Source: Gammaproteobacteria bacterium
Lineage (GTDB): Bacteria; Pseudomonadota; Gammaproteobacteria; Steroidobacterales; Woeseiaceae
Direction of reading: 5' to 3'
DNA: 50,061 nucleotides
Assembly: GCA_029863305.1 (NCBI GenBank)
Contig: JAOTVR010000019.1
Coordinates: 1 to 50,061 of the forward strand
A program made the translations under genes and the position numbers. Below the pieces are notes generated by a model. That model had not been told where the DNA came from. It did not search any database and worked only from the letters and a program-made list of their open reading frames with translations. Each line of letters begins with the position of its first letter. Position 1 is the stretch's first letter. This document shows, piece after piece, positions 1 through 8,835 of this stretch.

Positions 1-1469
1 TGCAGCACCCAGCCGAGGCTGTCAATGATCGCCGGGCTATCCGGGTCGTACTTCAGCGCCTTGCGGATGAATTTCTCGGCATCACGGTACTCATCAGTTC
101 GATCCGCAAGGGTATAACCAAGCGCGTTCAGGGTAACGGAACTTTCCGGCCAGCGTTTCGCCGCGGCCCGATAGGCACGGATCGAGTCGTCGAGGCGATC
201 CATGCGCAACAACAATTCGGCCCGGCCGAGCGCGACGTTTTCGCTATCCGGACGATATTCGACGGCCTTTTCGTAGTACACGAGTGCTTCGGGATGGCGC
301 CCTAAGGAGGCGAGCAACTGCGCCTTGGCCAGCACCATATCGACAGCATAGCGCGGCCGACCATCCGCAAAGTCGTCAAGAGCCTCGATTGCTGCCTCAG
401 GATCATCGTTCTGAAATGCGATCAGCGCACTGGCGCGACGCTGCGAGGTAATCGCATTCTTGCCGGTCACAACCTGCGAGTACAAGCGGATGGCCCTGTC
501 GACTTCCCCACGATAATCGGAGATGCGTGCCAGGTAGAACAACGCATCCGCCGTGTAATCGCCACTCGAGAGCAAATCCTCGAAGTCATCCCAGGCCGCA
601 TCGAGGTTGTTCTGCCGAAAATTGATAATCGCCATCATCCGCAATGCGTCGGTACGCGATGCCCGTTCGAGCAGAACCTGATTGACCTGACTTAGCGCGT
701 CGTCATCACGGCCAGCGGTCATGTACATGAGCGCCAGTTCCATGCGCGCATCCGGATCGGGGTCCGGATCGTCACCAATGATGCGCGCCGTATAGTCGAT
801 CGCCCTGTCAGCGTCACCCTCGAGGAGCATGACGCGAGCATAGAGGAGTTTGGCCTTGATCCATTTAGGGTCGAGATCAATAGCGCGCTTCGCTCGCTCC
901 CTCGCGAATTCGAGATCCTCGGCCTGGAGTGCCGTAGCGGCCATCGCGTAATTGGCTAAAGCAGTATCCTCGTAAGGTTTCGCCAACCCGCGCATCAGTT
1001 CATCCGACCGCTCCGGGTCTTCCTCCGTGATCAGGCCCAGCAGCGAGAAAATTCGCTCCTCGGGCGGGCGGTCGCCGCGTTTGATCAGGACACTGAAACT
1101 GCGCCGCGCTGCACGAATGTCGCCATCGCGCAACTGCGCCTGACCGAGGAATACCAGTGCTTCATCGCTGTCAGGCTCGAGCTCATGCCAGCGGCTGGCC
1201 GCACGAACCGCATCGTCGTCAAAGCCGAAGTCAAACGCGAGCCGGGTCGCCTGGCGAGCAATTTCAACGCTGTCGCTGAGTTCTGCCGCCTTGCGGTACT
1301 CGCGGACAGCCCGCAAATAGTCGTCGCCGTGCAGCGCTAATTCTGCCTCCAGCAGATGCGCGGAGGCCGTATTCTCACCCGTGTCATCGGCCCGCAAAAC
1401 GGACGAGGTCGCGAGAATCACCGCTGCAAGCAATGGAAGAATGGGGAATCGTCTACGGAAGTCGTGCAT
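1..1469 (-). CDS. Exported tetratricopeptide repeat protein, 3' end beyond window
   Basis: About 489 residues are present and the reading frame runs off the left edge. The start at 1469 gives an N-terminus MHDFRRRF followed by a hydrophobic stretch ending near VLRADD, which looks like a signal peptide, so a periplasmic or outer-membrane-associated location is likely. The rest is helical repeats with TPR-like spacing (for example ALVYYEKAVEYRPDSENVAL, and near the edge a segment ending SPAIIDSLGWVL). In Pseudomonas the gene divergent from hemA is a TPR protein (PA4667 type) followed by lolB and ispE, so this is probably its counterpart and lolB may lie outside the window. TPR proteins act as protein-protein scaffolds; the specific partner is unknown. 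The gene faces away from hemA across a 98 bp spacer. Confidence 0.85.
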   Translation of the reverse strand, partial: MHDFRRRFPILPLLAAVILATSSVLRADDTGENTASAHLLEAELALHGDDYLRAVREYRKAAELSDSVEIARQATRLAFDFGFDDDAVRAASRWHELEPDSDEALVFLGQAQLRDGDIRAARRSFSVLIKRGDRPPEERIFSLLGLITEEDPERSDELMRGLAKPYEDTALANYAMAATALQAEDLEFARERAKRAIDLDPKWIKAKLLYARVMLLEGDADRAIDYTARIIGDDPDPDPDARMELALMYMTAGRDDDALSQVNQVLLERASRTDALRMMAIINFRQNNLDAAWDDFEDLLSSGDYTADALFYLARISDYRGEVDRAIRLYSQVVTGKNAITSQRRASALIAFQNDDPEAAIEALDDFADGRPRYAVDMVLAKAQLLASLGRHPEALVYYEKAVEYRPDSENVALGRAELLLRMDRLDDSIRAYRAAAKRWPESSVTLNALGYTLADRTDEYRDAEKFIRKALKYDPDSPAIIDSLGWVL

Positions 1470-1567
1470 TACTACTCTATTCGTCGGCGCAAGAGCCAAG
1501 CATTATTGACGGGTATAGGTATCACAGACAAGGAACTGAGCCGTCAGTTCGCTTACAATTATGCCCT

Positions 1568-2821
1568 ATGCGGCTGCAAATACTCGGGCTGAACCATAAC
1601 ACGGCACCTGTTGAAATTCGCGAACAAGTCGTTTTCGCGGGTGACGAGGTCGGCCGGGCTGTCGCGCGCCTGACAGATATTGAAGGTGTGGACGAGGCGG
1701 TGTTGCTGTCGACCTGCAATCGCACCGAATTTTATGTCATCACGAGTGACGGCGGACGGGAACGTCTGCGGTCCTGGCTGCGCAGTGAGCGCAGTCTCGA
1801 CCCGGCTTTCGCGGATTCGCTGTTCACGCTCGATGCCGACGACGCCATTCGGCACATCTTTCGCGTGGCATGTGGCCTTGACTCGATGGTGCTCGGCGAG
1901 CCACAGATCCTCGGACAACTGAAGGACGCGTTTCGAGAGGCACAGCAGGCCGGCACCACAGGGCAGCACTTGAGCCGCCTGTTCCAACACACTTTCTCGG
2001 TCGCGAAAAAAGTTCGCACAGACACCGAAATCGGTGCCAATCCGGTGTCCGTCGCCTCGGCTGCCGTCCGGCTTGCGCAGCAATTTTTCGCGCGTTTCGA
2101 CAAACACACCGCGCTGTTGGTCGGCGCAGGAGTGACGATCGACCTGGTTGCCAAGCATCTGACAAAAAAAGAAATAGGCCGGCTGTTCGTTGCGAACCGG
2201 GATGTCGAGCGGGCAAGGGGCCTCGCCAGCAAGTACGGCGGATACGCCGTGCCTCTGACCGAACTCGAGGGCACGCTGCCCGAAGCGGACATCCTGATTA
2301 CCTCCACGGCAAGTCCCGACGCCATTATTACGCGCGAACAAATCGAAGTCGCGATGAAGACCCGCAAGCACAAACCGGTTTTTGCGGTCGACATCGCGGT
2401 ACCGCGTGATATCGAAGCGAGCGTCGCGGAACTCAGCGATATTTATCTGTTCACTATCGACGATTTACAGAAGGTCATTCAGGAAGGCCAGACCAGTCGT
2501 GAGGCCGCGGCGGTCGATGCCAACCGCATTCTCGACGAAGAAATTCGCCGCTACCTGAATATCGAGCGCGCGAAGCAGGCTTCGCCTGTCATTACCGCCC
2601 TGCGCGAACACGGTCAGGCGATACGTGACGAGGTGCTGCGCAAAGCGCAGCGGCGGCTCGACAAGGGGGTGGATAGTCGCGAGGTCATCGAGTTCGCGAC
2701 GGCCTCGCTGATGAAAAAGCTCCTCCACCAGCCAAGCGTGCGGCTGCGCGAAGCAGGCGAGGCGCAGGAACATGAAATTATCGATGCGACGCGCAAACTG
2801 TTCGGCATCGATGATGATTGA
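1568..2821 (+). CDS. hemA: Glutamyl-tRNA reductase
   Basis: A protein of 417 residues that reduces glutamyl-tRNA(Glu) to glutamate-1-semialdehyde, the first committed step of C5 tetrapyrrole (heme) synthesis in the cytoplasm. The N-terminus [20 protein letters not shown] is the family signature and the catalytic cysteine is C50 in [12 protein letters not shown] Rossmann NADPH-binding region follows ([10 protein letters not shown] near residue 180) and then a C-terminal helical dimerisation domain. I chose ATG 1568 because upstream in-frame codons encode no family sequence. No Shine-Dalgarno is visible; a TACAAT box at 1554-1559 lies only 8 bases before the start, so the message may be nearly leaderless. 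It is followed by prfA 11 bases downstream, the usual hemA-prfA pair. Confidence 0.96.
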   Translation: MRLQILGLNHNTAPVEIREQVVFAGDEVGRAVARLTDIEGVDEAVLLSTCNRTEFYVITSDGGRERLRSWLRSERSLDPAFADSLFTLDADDAIRHIFRVACGLDSMVLGEPQILGQLKDAFREAQQAGTTGQHLSRLFQHTFSVAKKVRTDTEIGANPVSVASAAVRLAQQFFARFDKHTALLVGAGVTIDLVAKHLTKKEIGRLFVANRDVERARGLASKYGGYAVPLTELEGTLPEADILITSTASPDAIITREQIEVAMKTRKHKPVFAVDIAVPRDIEASVAELSDIYLFTIDDLQKVIQEGQTSREAAAVDANRILDEEIRRYLNIERAKQASPVITALREHGQAIRDEVLRKAQRRLDKGVDSREVIEFATASLMKKLLHQPSVRLREAGEAQEHEIIDATRKLFGIDDD

Positions 2822-2832
2822 GCGGTGCTGAT

Positions 2833-3915
2833 ATGAAGGAATCCATTCGCTTCAAGCTCGAATCGGTTCGTGACCGCTTCGAAGAAATCGCCGGCCTTCT
2901 CGCGGACCCGGGCGTGATCTCGGATCAGAACCAGTTTCGTGACCTGTCGAAGGAATATGCCCGTGTCGAGCCTATCGTCAAGCTGTTCGAAGACCTTGAA
3001 GGACTCGACGAAGACATCGCGGCCGCGCAGGAGATGGCGGAAGATGCCGACAGCGAGATCCGCCAAATGGGCCATGAGGAATTGCATGCCCTTCAGATAC
3101 GTCGCGATGCGTTGTCGCTGGATCTGCAAAAGGCGCTGATCCCGGCAGATCCTCACGACGCCAGCAACGTGTACCTCGAGATTCGCGCCGGCACGGGCGG
3201 CGACGAGGCAGCGATCTTCGCGGGCGATCTGTACCGCATGTACTGCAAGTACGCCGAGCACATGAACTGGTCGGTAGAGATACTCAGTGCTCGCGAAGGC
3301 GAACATGGCGGTTATAAGGAAATTATCAGCCGCATTACGGGCAGCAACATTTACGCCAGACTCAAGTTCGAATCGGGCGCGCACCGGGTGCAACGCGTGC
3401 CGACAACAGAGTCCCAGGGTCGCATCCATACGTCCGCCTGCACCGTGGCCGTACTGCCGGAACCCGATGAGGTTGAAGCAGATGAAATCAATCCGGCGGA
3501 TCTGCGTGTCGACACCTACCGTGCCTCCGGCGCAGGTGGACAGCACGTAAACAAGACGGATTCCGCCGTGCGTCTTACCCACTTGCCCTCCGGCATCGTT
3601 GTCGAGTGTCAGGACGAGCGCTCACAACACAAGAATCGCGCACGCGCCATGTCGCTCCTGCAGGCCCGCCTGCTGGACGCCAAAACCACGGCCCAGGCGA
3701 CAGAGCAAGCGCAGCAACGCAAGTTACTGGTTGGCTCAGGCGATCGTTCCGAACGCATCCGGACGTATAACTTTCCGCAGGGTCGCGTCACCGACCATCG
3801 CATCAACCTGACGCTCTACAAGCTCGATGAAATCCTCGAAGGCAATCTCGATCAGGTCGTTCAGCCACTGATCAACGAATACCAGGCGGATCAACTCGCA
3901 GCACTATCCGCTTGA
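2833..3915 (+). CDS. prfA: Peptide chain release factor 1
   Basis: A protein of 360 residues, the same length as E. coli RF1, which releases nascent peptides at UAA and UAG codons. The GGQ motif that enters the peptidyl transferase centre is at residues 235-237 ([13 protein letters not shown]). The codon-recognition tripeptide of the PxT type is at 190-192 (PTT, in [19 protein letters not shown]), which marks RF1 rather than RF2. ATG 2833 gives the standard MKESI start; an in-frame TTG at 2818 overlaps the hemA stop and is less likely. The glutamine of GGQ is the known substrate of PrmC, encoded 1.5 kb downstream here instead of directly adjacent. Confidence 0.97.
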   Translation: MKESIRFKLESVRDRFEEIAGLLADPGVISDQNQFRDLSKEYARVEPIVKLFEDLEGLDEDIAAAQEMAEDADSEIRQMGHEELHALQIRRDALSLDLQKALIPADPHDASNVYLEIRAGTGGDEAAIFAGDLYRMYCKYAEHMNWSVEILSAREGEHGGYKEIISRITGSNIYARLKFESGAHRVQRVPTTESQGRIHTSACTVAVLPEPDEVEADEINPADLRVDTYRASGAGGQHVNKTDSAVRLTHLPSGIVVECQDERSQHKNRARAMSLLQARLLDAKTTAQATEQAQQRKLLVGSGDRSERIRTYNFPQGRVTDHRINLTLYKLDEILEGNLDQVVQPLINEYQADQLAALSA

Positions 3916-3942
3916 TCGGTCGGGCGCCCGCAGGGCTGTTTC

Positions 3943-5307
3943 CTACATTTGCCGTCGCAGGTAGTTCAGCACGTCGGAGCGCGTGACCAGACCGAGGAAG
4001 TGATCACCATCGAGAATCGCAGCATAGGGCTGTACCTGCAGCATCGAGACCAGATTGTTGACGCTCGCGTCCTTCTCCAGTTTGATGAACGCCGTCTGCA
4101 TCGCATCAGCGACCGGGGCATTCATGAGTTCCGGTTTGCCGTACACATGCTGGATGATGGTTTCTTCGGTCACGACGCCGACAAGCTTGCCCTGGTCCAT
4201 GACAGGGAGCTGCGAAAAGCCAGCGTTGCGCAGGCGGTTATGCGCCGTTGTCAACACGTCGCTCGGGCCCACCGTGATCGTCGCATGTTCGTCGTGCGGC
4301 CGCCCGATCAGGTCCCGAAGGTCGCCCATCTGCTCGCGCTCGATGAAACCCTGGTCCTCCATCCAGAAGTCGTTATAGAGTTTCGACAGGTATTTGTTGC
4401 CCGTATCACAGGCAAACGTCACTACCCGTTTGGCTTCCGTTTGCTCATGGCAATACTTGAGTGCCGCCGCCAGTAAGGTGCCCGACGACGACCCCGCCAG
4501 AATTCCCTCGGTGCGCAGCAGATTGCGAGCGGCCGCGAAAGACTCCGCGTCGCTGATCGAGTAAGCCCTGGTTACTCTCGAAAAGTCGGCGATGCTCGGA
4601 ATAAAATCCTCGCCGATGCCTTCAACCAACCAGCTGCCGCTCTTGTCACTCAGATTGCCGGTATTGATGTACTCGGCCAGGATGGAGCCCACCGGGTCAG
4701 CGAGAATGATGTCGACATTGGGCGCATGCTCGTTCAGATACTTGCAAAAACCGGCGGCTGTGCCAGTGGAACCGGCACCCATGACGATCGCATCGACCTT
4801 GCCGTCCATCTGCTCGAGAATTTCCGGTGCCGTCGTCATTTCGTGCGCCAGCGGATTGTCGGGGTTGCCGAACTGATTGATGAAATAGGCACTCTTCTCT
4901 GCGGCGATTGTTTTGCCGAGATCCTGGTAGTACTCGGGATGACCTTTGGCGACATCGGAGCGGGTCAACACCACTTCAGCCCCCATCGCCCGCAAGTTGA
5001 AGATCTTCTCCTGGCTCATCTTGTCGGGCAAAACGAGGATCAGTTGGTAGCCCTTTTGGGCGGCGACGAGTGCGAGCCCGATGCCGGTATTACCGGCGGT
5101 TGCCTCCACGATCGTATCGCCGGGCCTGATATCGCCGCGCCGCTCAGCCTCTTCGATCATCGAGATGCCAATGCGGTCTTTCACAGATCCGCCCGGGTTC
5201 GCCAGCTCGAGCTTCAGAAACAGCTGACACGGCCCCGTATCGATTCTTCTGACTTCGAGCATCGGCGTCCGGCCGACCATATCCAGCACGTTGGAATAGA
5301 CTCGCAT
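3943..5307 (-). CDS. cbs: Cystathionine beta-synthase with C-terminal CBS domain pair
   Basis: A 454-residue PLP enzyme of fold type II that condenses homocysteine and serine to cystathionine (transsulfuration). The PLP lysine is K43 in NPGGSVKDRIGISM, the substrate loop is EATAGNTGIG, and the phosphate-binding loop reads GAGSTGTAAGF. Residues from about 335 to the end form two CBS modules (for example GVVTEETIIQHVYGKPELM and LGLVTRSDVLNYLRRQM); in some CBS enzymes such modules sense adenosyl ligands. The two-module tail favours cystathionine beta-synthase over plain cysteine synthase, though O-acetylserine activity cannot be excluded. No cystathionine lyase gene is beside it. It is inserted against the direction of prfA and prmC, converging with prfA across 27 bp and divergent from prmC. 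Confidence 0.87.
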   Translation of the reverse strand: MRVYSNVLDMVGRTPMLEVRRIDTGPCQLFLKLELANPGGSVKDRIGISMIEEAERRGDIRPGDTIVEATAGNTGIGLALVAAQKGYQLILVLPDKMSQEKIFNLRAMGAEVVLTRSDVAKGHPEYYQDLGKTIAAEKSAYFINQFGNPDNPLAHEMTTAPEILEQMDGKVDAIVMGAGSTGTAAGFCKYLNEHAPNVDIILADPVGSILAEYINTGNLSDKSGSWLVEGIGEDFIPSIADFSRVTRAYSISDAESFAAARNLLRTEGILAGSSSGTLLAAALKYCHEQTEAKRVVTFACDTGNKYLSKLYNDFWMEDQGFIEREQMGDLRDLIGRPHDEHATITVGPSDVLTTAHNRLRNAGFSQLPVMDQGKLVGVVTEETIIQHVYGKPELMNAPVADAMQTAFIKLEKDASVNNLVSMLQVQPYAAILDGDHFLGLVTRSDVLNYLRRQM

Positions 5308-5382
5308 GGCGTATAGTCCCGAATGGATTTGCCAGCGAGTGTACGTGATTTTTTTTGTGCGCGGCCATATCGGTGTTTACGC

Positions 5383-6240
5383 ATGACTGAACAGGTTTCG
5401 ATTGAAAAGGCGCTCAACGACGCAACGACACAGCTCCGCGCTGTCAGCGAGTCTGCCCGCCTCGATGCGGAGCTGTTGCTTGCACGCTCGATCGATGTGC
5501 CGCGAAGCTACCTGTTCGCACATCCCGGGGACACGCTCGACGCCGCGGCTCTGGACAGGCTCGGGCAGACTCTTGGTCGCCGGCTCGCGGGGGAACCGAT
5601 GGCCTACATCACAGGCATCAAGGAATTCTGGTCGATGGAGCTGATTGTCAGCCCGGCGACACTGGTACCGCGGCCCGAGACCGAATTGCTCGTTGAAATT
5701 GCGCTACGCGATATTCCGCGCAAGGCGGACTGGCCGCTGCTCGATCTCGGTACGGGCAGCGGCGCAATAGCGCTCGCGCTGGCACGGGAACGTCAGCTCT
5801 GTAGCGTCACCGCTGTTGACGTCAGCCAGGATGCGTTGGCGGTTGCGCGTGAGAACGCGAACCGGCTTATGATCAGCAATGTCGAGTTTCTTGCTGGTGA
5901 CTGGACCAGCCCCGTTGCCGGCCGAACCTTCAAGGTCATTGTCTCGAATCCGCCGTACGTCGCTTCGGGCGACAAGGCTCTCGAACGACTACGCGCCGAG
6001 CCCCTGGCCGCACTGGCCGCGGGCACGGATGGCCTCGATTCCATACGCATACTGGCTCGGGATTGTACGGCAATCATTGATGACGGCGGTATGCTGCTGC
6101 TCGAACATGGCGCGGAGCAACAAGATCAGGTGGCCAGGATACTGTTGTCGTATGGCTGGCAGCACATCCAGTGCTACGATGACTACTCTGGACACCCGCG
6201 CGTAAGCAGTGCAATTTTTCGATCAAGCGAGACAACATGA
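5383..6240 (+). CDS. prmC: Release factor glutamine methyltransferase
   Basis: A 285-residue SAM-dependent methyltransferase that methylates the GGQ glutamine of RF1 and RF2. Motif I is [14 protein letters not shown] (121-134) and the catalytic NPPY is at 189-192 (VSNPPYVAS), diagnostic of amide N-methyltransferases. The N-terminal helical domain is complete. ATG 5383 is preferred; an in-frame ATG at 5323 would add 20 residues without family character. The stop overlaps the ppiB start by 4 bases (ATGA), so the two are translationally coupled. In many gammaproteobacteria prmC directly follows prfA; here cbs lies between, so prmC must have its own promoter in 5308-5382. Confidence 0.95.
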   Translation: MTEQVSIEKALNDATTQLRAVSESARLDAELLLARSIDVPRSYLFAHPGDTLDAAALDRLGQTLGRRLAGEPMAYITGIKEFWSMELIVSPATLVPRPETELLVEIALRDIPRKADWPLLDLGTGSGAIALALARERQLCSVTAVDVSQDALAVARENANRLMISNVEFLAGDWTSPVAGRTFKVIVSNPPYVASGDKALERLRAEPLAALAAGTDGLDSIRILARDCTAIIDDGGMLLLEHGAEQQDQVARILLSYGWQHIQCYDDYSGHPRVSSAIFRSSETT

Positions 6241-6722
6241 TTACCATCAAGACAAACCACGGCGAAATCAAGGTCGAACTCTTCGACGACAAGGCACCGA
6301 TAAGCTGCGAGAATTTTCGCCAGTACGCCGCTGACGGCCATTTTAACGACACCATATTTCACCGTGTTATTCCGAACTTCATGATTCAGGGAGGCGGCAT
6401 GGACGAAACCATGTCCAGCAGGCCGACCCGCGACCCGATCAAGAACGAAGCCGATAATGGCGAGGCCAATGCTCGCGGCACGCTGGCCATGGCACGCACA
6501 GGCGTCGTTGACAGCGCCACATCGCAGTTTTTCATAAACCTCCGAGACAATGACTTTCTCAATCACGGCACCCGCGATTTTGGCTATGCGGTATTTGGTC
6601 GTGTTGCCGACGGTATGGATGTGGTCGATGCTATCGGCGCTGTAGCGACGGGCAATTTCGCCGGACATCAGGACGTACCTGTCGACGCCGTAACGATTCT
6701 GGAAGTCGCGCTCGACGATTAG
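6237..6722 (+). CDS. ppiB: Peptidyl-prolyl cis-trans isomerase, cyclophilin type (cytoplasmic)
   Basis: A 161-residue cyclophilin without signal peptide, so a cytoplasmic PpiB-like prolyl isomerase. The core motif [16 protein letters not shown] holds the active-site arginine and phenylalanine, followed by [19 protein letters not shown] and [13 protein letters not shown], all typical of bacterial cyclophilins. The length agrees with E. coli PpiB (164). The start overlaps the prmC stop by 4 bases. The role is general folding assistance; no specific client is indicated by the neighbours. Confidence 0.94.
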   Translation: MITIKTNHGEIKVELFDDKAPISCENFRQYAADGHFNDTIFHRVIPNFMIQGGGMDETMSSRPTRDPIKNEADNGEANARGTLAMARTGVVDSATSQFFINLRDNDFLNHGTRDFGYAVFGRVADGMDVVDAIGAVATGNFAGHQDVPVDAVTILEVALDD

Positions 6723-6726
6723 GGCC

Positions 6727-7467
6727 ATGCCCGGCACCTCAAACCTGTCCCGACACGCCCGGCACCTGGCTCTGTCCCAGGTCGGAGAAGAGGGTCAACA
6801 ACGTATCGCCGCAGGCAGCGCGCTACTGATCGGCGTTGGCGGTATCGGTTGCGCTGCGGCCAGTTATCTCGCCGCCGCCGGCATTGGGCAGCTGCTGCTG
6901 TGCGATTTCGACACGGTCGACGCCACGAACCTCGGTCGGCAGATCCTCTACGGCCCGGAAGACCTGGGCAGGCTCAAGGCGCAGCAGGCTTTGCTGCACC
7001 TGGCACGGACCAACCCGGATGTGCAGCTCTCGGCGATTACCGAGCGCCTGGACGACGTGGCACTCGCGGATGCCGTGCGTAAGGTCGATGTGGTGCTGGA
7101 CGGCTCCGACAATTTCGCGACCCGGTTTCAGGTCAACGATGCCTGCGTCGCGGCAAGTACCTGCCTGATATCGGGTGCGGCTATCCGGCTTGAGGGCCAG
7201 CTGCTCGAGATCGGCCCCGATTTCCTTACATCGCCCTGTTATCGATGTGTGTATGAAGAGGCCGACGAAACACTGGAGAGTTGCGCCGGCAATGGCGTAC
7301 TCGGGCCGGTGCCGGGCGTGATCGGCACGCTCATGGCGGTCGAGGCGCTCAAATTCCTGGCCGGAATGGGGTCCAGGCGCGGTGCGTTGCGACTGTTTGA
7401 CGCACAGAGTGGCGAGCTTCGCTCGGTTGCGGTGGCCAAGCGTGACGGCTGTCCGGCATGTGGCTAG
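6727..7467 (+). CDS. moeB: ThiF/MoeB-family adenylyltransferase (molybdopterin-synthase adenylyltransferase)
   Basis: A 246-residue E1-like enzyme that adenylates the C-terminal glycine of a ubiquitin-like sulfur carrier (MoaD or ThiS). The nucleotide loop GVGGIG is at 36-41, the acceptor loop DGSDNFATRF at 126-134, and two zinc-binding CxxC pairs are C171/C174 and C242/C245. There is no rhodanese tail. MoeB and ThiF are hard to separate by sequence and no moa or thi gene is near, so the sulfur-carrier partner is unresolved. It starts 4 bases after ppiB and overlaps the next gene by 10 bases. Confidence 0.88.
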   Translation: MPGTSNLSRHARHLALSQVGEEGQQRIAAGSALLIGVGGIGCAAASYLAAAGIGQLLLCDFDTVDATNLGRQILYGPEDLGRLKAQQALLHLARTNPDVQLSAITERLDDVALADAVRKVDVVLDGSDNFATRFQVNDACVAASTCLISGAAIRLEGQLLEIGPDFLTSPCYRCVYEEADETLESCAGNGVLGPVPGVIGTLMAVEALKFLAGMGSRRGALRLFDAQSGELRSVAVAKRDGCPACG

Positions 7468-8408
7468 CCAAACGGCGACCGAGCCTCGTAGGCCTCCTGC
7501 AGGCAGCCGCACTGCTCACCGTCGTTTTCTCCCTGGCTACCTTTGCCGACCAGCTACACCGTTATCTCGAGTTGTTTTCGCACTTTCGCCTGCAGTACCT
7601 GCTCGCGTCATCGATACTCGCGTTGTTTCTTTTCGCCTTGCGCAGTCGTGCATGGGCGAGCGTGATGCTGATCCTCACGGCGATCAATACCCTTCCGGTG
7701 GCAATGTGGTACCTCGCGGACACGGATCAGCCCGATAGCAACGGCATACAGCTCAGACTTCTGCACGCCAACGTATACAGCGGTAACTCGAATAGACAGG
7801 CACTGCATGCGCTGATCGCGGCCGAGCAACCCGACGTAATCGTGTTGCAGGAGATCACCGATGCATGGACGACAACGATAGAGATGTTGCGGGAGAATTA
7901 CCCGTATCAATATGCGATCCCGCGCCACGACAATTTCGGCATCGCCGTGCTTGCGAAAACTCCCTTCCAAAGCGTGGATGTCATTGACAGCCCACCCTAC
8001 GGTTTCCCCTCACTGGTCGTGCGGCAATCGGTGAGCGGCAGGATCGTCACCTACGTTTCAACGCACCCGATCCCGCCGCTCGGCACCGAAGGCTTCCATG
8101 CGCGCAACGAGCAACTCGCCAGTATTGCCGAACTCATGATCCCGATCGCCGGACCGAAACTCCTGATCGGCGACCTGAACATAACGATGTGGGCAGAGCA
8201 CTATCGGCAACTGGTCGAATCGACTGGTCTGACGAACACTCGCGATGGCTTCGGCATAATCCCGACCTGGCCGATACAACTGCCGTTCGCACGAATCCCG
8301 ATCGATCACTGCCTGGTATCGGATGATGTTGCGGTGCTCGATATGAGGAGTGGTCCGGATATCGGTTCGGATCACTTGCCATTGCTGATTGTCCTCGGTT
8401 TTCTCTGA
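7458..8408 (+). CDS. Membrane-anchored endonuclease/exonuclease/phosphatase-family protein
   Basis: A 316-residue protein. Three hydrophobic segments occupy about residues 10-85 (LLQAAALLTVVFSLATF, YLLASSILALFLFAL, ASVMLILTAINTLPVAMWYL). An EEP domain follows with LLHANVYSGN (metal-binding Asn), VIVLQEIT (catalytic Glu), THPIPP, IGDLNITMW (Asp-x-Asn), PIDHCLVS and IGSDHLPLLI (Ser-Asp-His). All catalytic positions of the Mg-dependent phosphodiesterase fold appear present. Architecture resembles YafD-type proteins; the domain probably faces the periplasm, and the substrate (nucleic acid, lipid phosphate or other phosphoester) cannot be told. It overlaps moeB by 10 bases and is the last gene before the terminator at 8460. 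Confidence 0.82.
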   Translation: MWLAKRRPSLVGLLQAAALLTVVFSLATFADQLHRYLELFSHFRLQYLLASSILALFLFALRSRAWASVMLILTAINTLPVAMWYLADTDQPDSNGIQLRLLHANVYSGNSNRQALHALIAAEQPDVIVLQEITDAWTTTIEMLRENYPYQYAIPRHDNFGIAVLAKTPFQSVDVIDSPPYGFPSLVVRQSVSGRIVTYVSTHPIPPLGTEGFHARNEQLASIAELMIPIAGPKLLIGDLNITMWAEHYRQLVESTGLTNTRDGFGIIPTWPIQLPFARIPIDHCLVSDDVAVLDMRSGPDIGSDHLPLLIVLGFL

Positions 8409-8459
8409 ATAGAGCAATCTTTCGCCCATTGAGTTCTGAGACCTGGTGCCGGCAAATAA

Positions 8460-8490
8460 AAAAGGGGGGCGTTCATCACGCCCCCCTTTT
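8460..8490. terminator. Strong bidirectional intrinsic terminator
   Basis: A perfect 13 bp stem (8460-8472 with 8478-8490) with a 5-base loop TCATC. The arms are four A, six G, then CGT, and the complement ending in four T, so either strand gives a GC-rich hairpin followed by a U tract. It sits between the convergent ends of the EEP-family gene (stop 8408) and the acidic mini-protein gene (stop 8548) and should serve both. Confidence 0.93.
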
Positions 8491-8547
8491 CGACATCACC
8501 GGAATCCAGTCACCGCGCTTCATCATGACGCACGGCCCGACGTATGC

Positions 8548-8781
8548 TCAGTAGTCCATGTCGACTCCGGAATACTTGTCGAATTCATCGTCGTTGTAGT
8601 CGTCATAATCGCTGTAGTCTTCATAGTCTTCGTAATTTTCGACTTCGTCCTCGTCTTCCGGACCAGCATGTCTACGGTCGACCAGCCGGCGTCTTTCACG
8701 CTTCTGTTTGCGCAGTGCTCGATTCATAGCCGCACTGTCGGCGAAATCGAAATCGTCGAACTCGTCGTATAACGGGCGCAT
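8548..8781 (-). CDS. Small charge-segregated acidic/tyrosine-rich protein, unknown function
   Basis: 77 residues in three blocks: an acidic start (MRPLYDEFDDFDFAD), a strongly basic helix-like stretch at about 21-38 (RALRKQKRERRRLVDRRH), and a tail from 41 to the end made almost only of Asp, Glu and Tyr (EDYEDYSDYDDYNDDEFD). It has no signal peptide or membrane segment. A good Shine-Dalgarno (AGGAGT, 7 bases before the ATG), a downstream terminator and operon position behind the DUF5519-like gene support a real gene. The tail looks intrinsically disordered and could bind cations, nucleic-acid-binding proteins or basic partners; this is guesswork. I do not recognise the family. Confidence 0.72.
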   Translation of the reverse strand: MRPLYDEFDDFDFADSAAMNRALRKQKRERRRLVDRRHAGPEDEDEVENYEDYEDYSDYDDYNDDEFDKYSGVDMDY

Positions 8782-8793
8782 TTCTAGTACTCC

Positions 8794-8835
8794 TCTTACT
8801 GATTACTGAAGCTTCTTACTGATTACTGAAGCTTC
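8794..8835. repeat. Perfect tandem duplication of 20 bp at a gene end
   Basis: The unit CTTACTGATTACTGAAGCTT occurs twice back to back (8795-8814 and 8815-8834), with one extra matching base on each side. The right-hand copy contains the last three codons and the TAA stop of the minus-strand gene ending at 8823; the left-hand copy lies in the 41 bp spacer before the mini-protein start. It looks like a recent slippage or duplication event. Confidence 0.95.

Noticed and set aside
1559..2371. 270-codon minus-strand frame opposite hemA
   Set aside because: Shadow of hemA with no domain signal.
2614..3582. 322-codon minus-strand frame across hemA and prfA
   Set aside because: Antisense to two well identified genes; composition is that of a shadow frame.
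3921..3930. CGGGCGCCCG palindrome between prfA and cbs as a terminator
   Set aside because: Palindrome without room for a loop and without a T tract.
6728..6775. Direct repeat of GCCCGGCACCT at the start of moeB, considered as a mobile repeat remnant
   Set aside because: The encoded residues (LSRHARHLALSQVGEEGQQRI) match the normal MoeB/ThiF N-terminus, so the repeat is coding coincidence.
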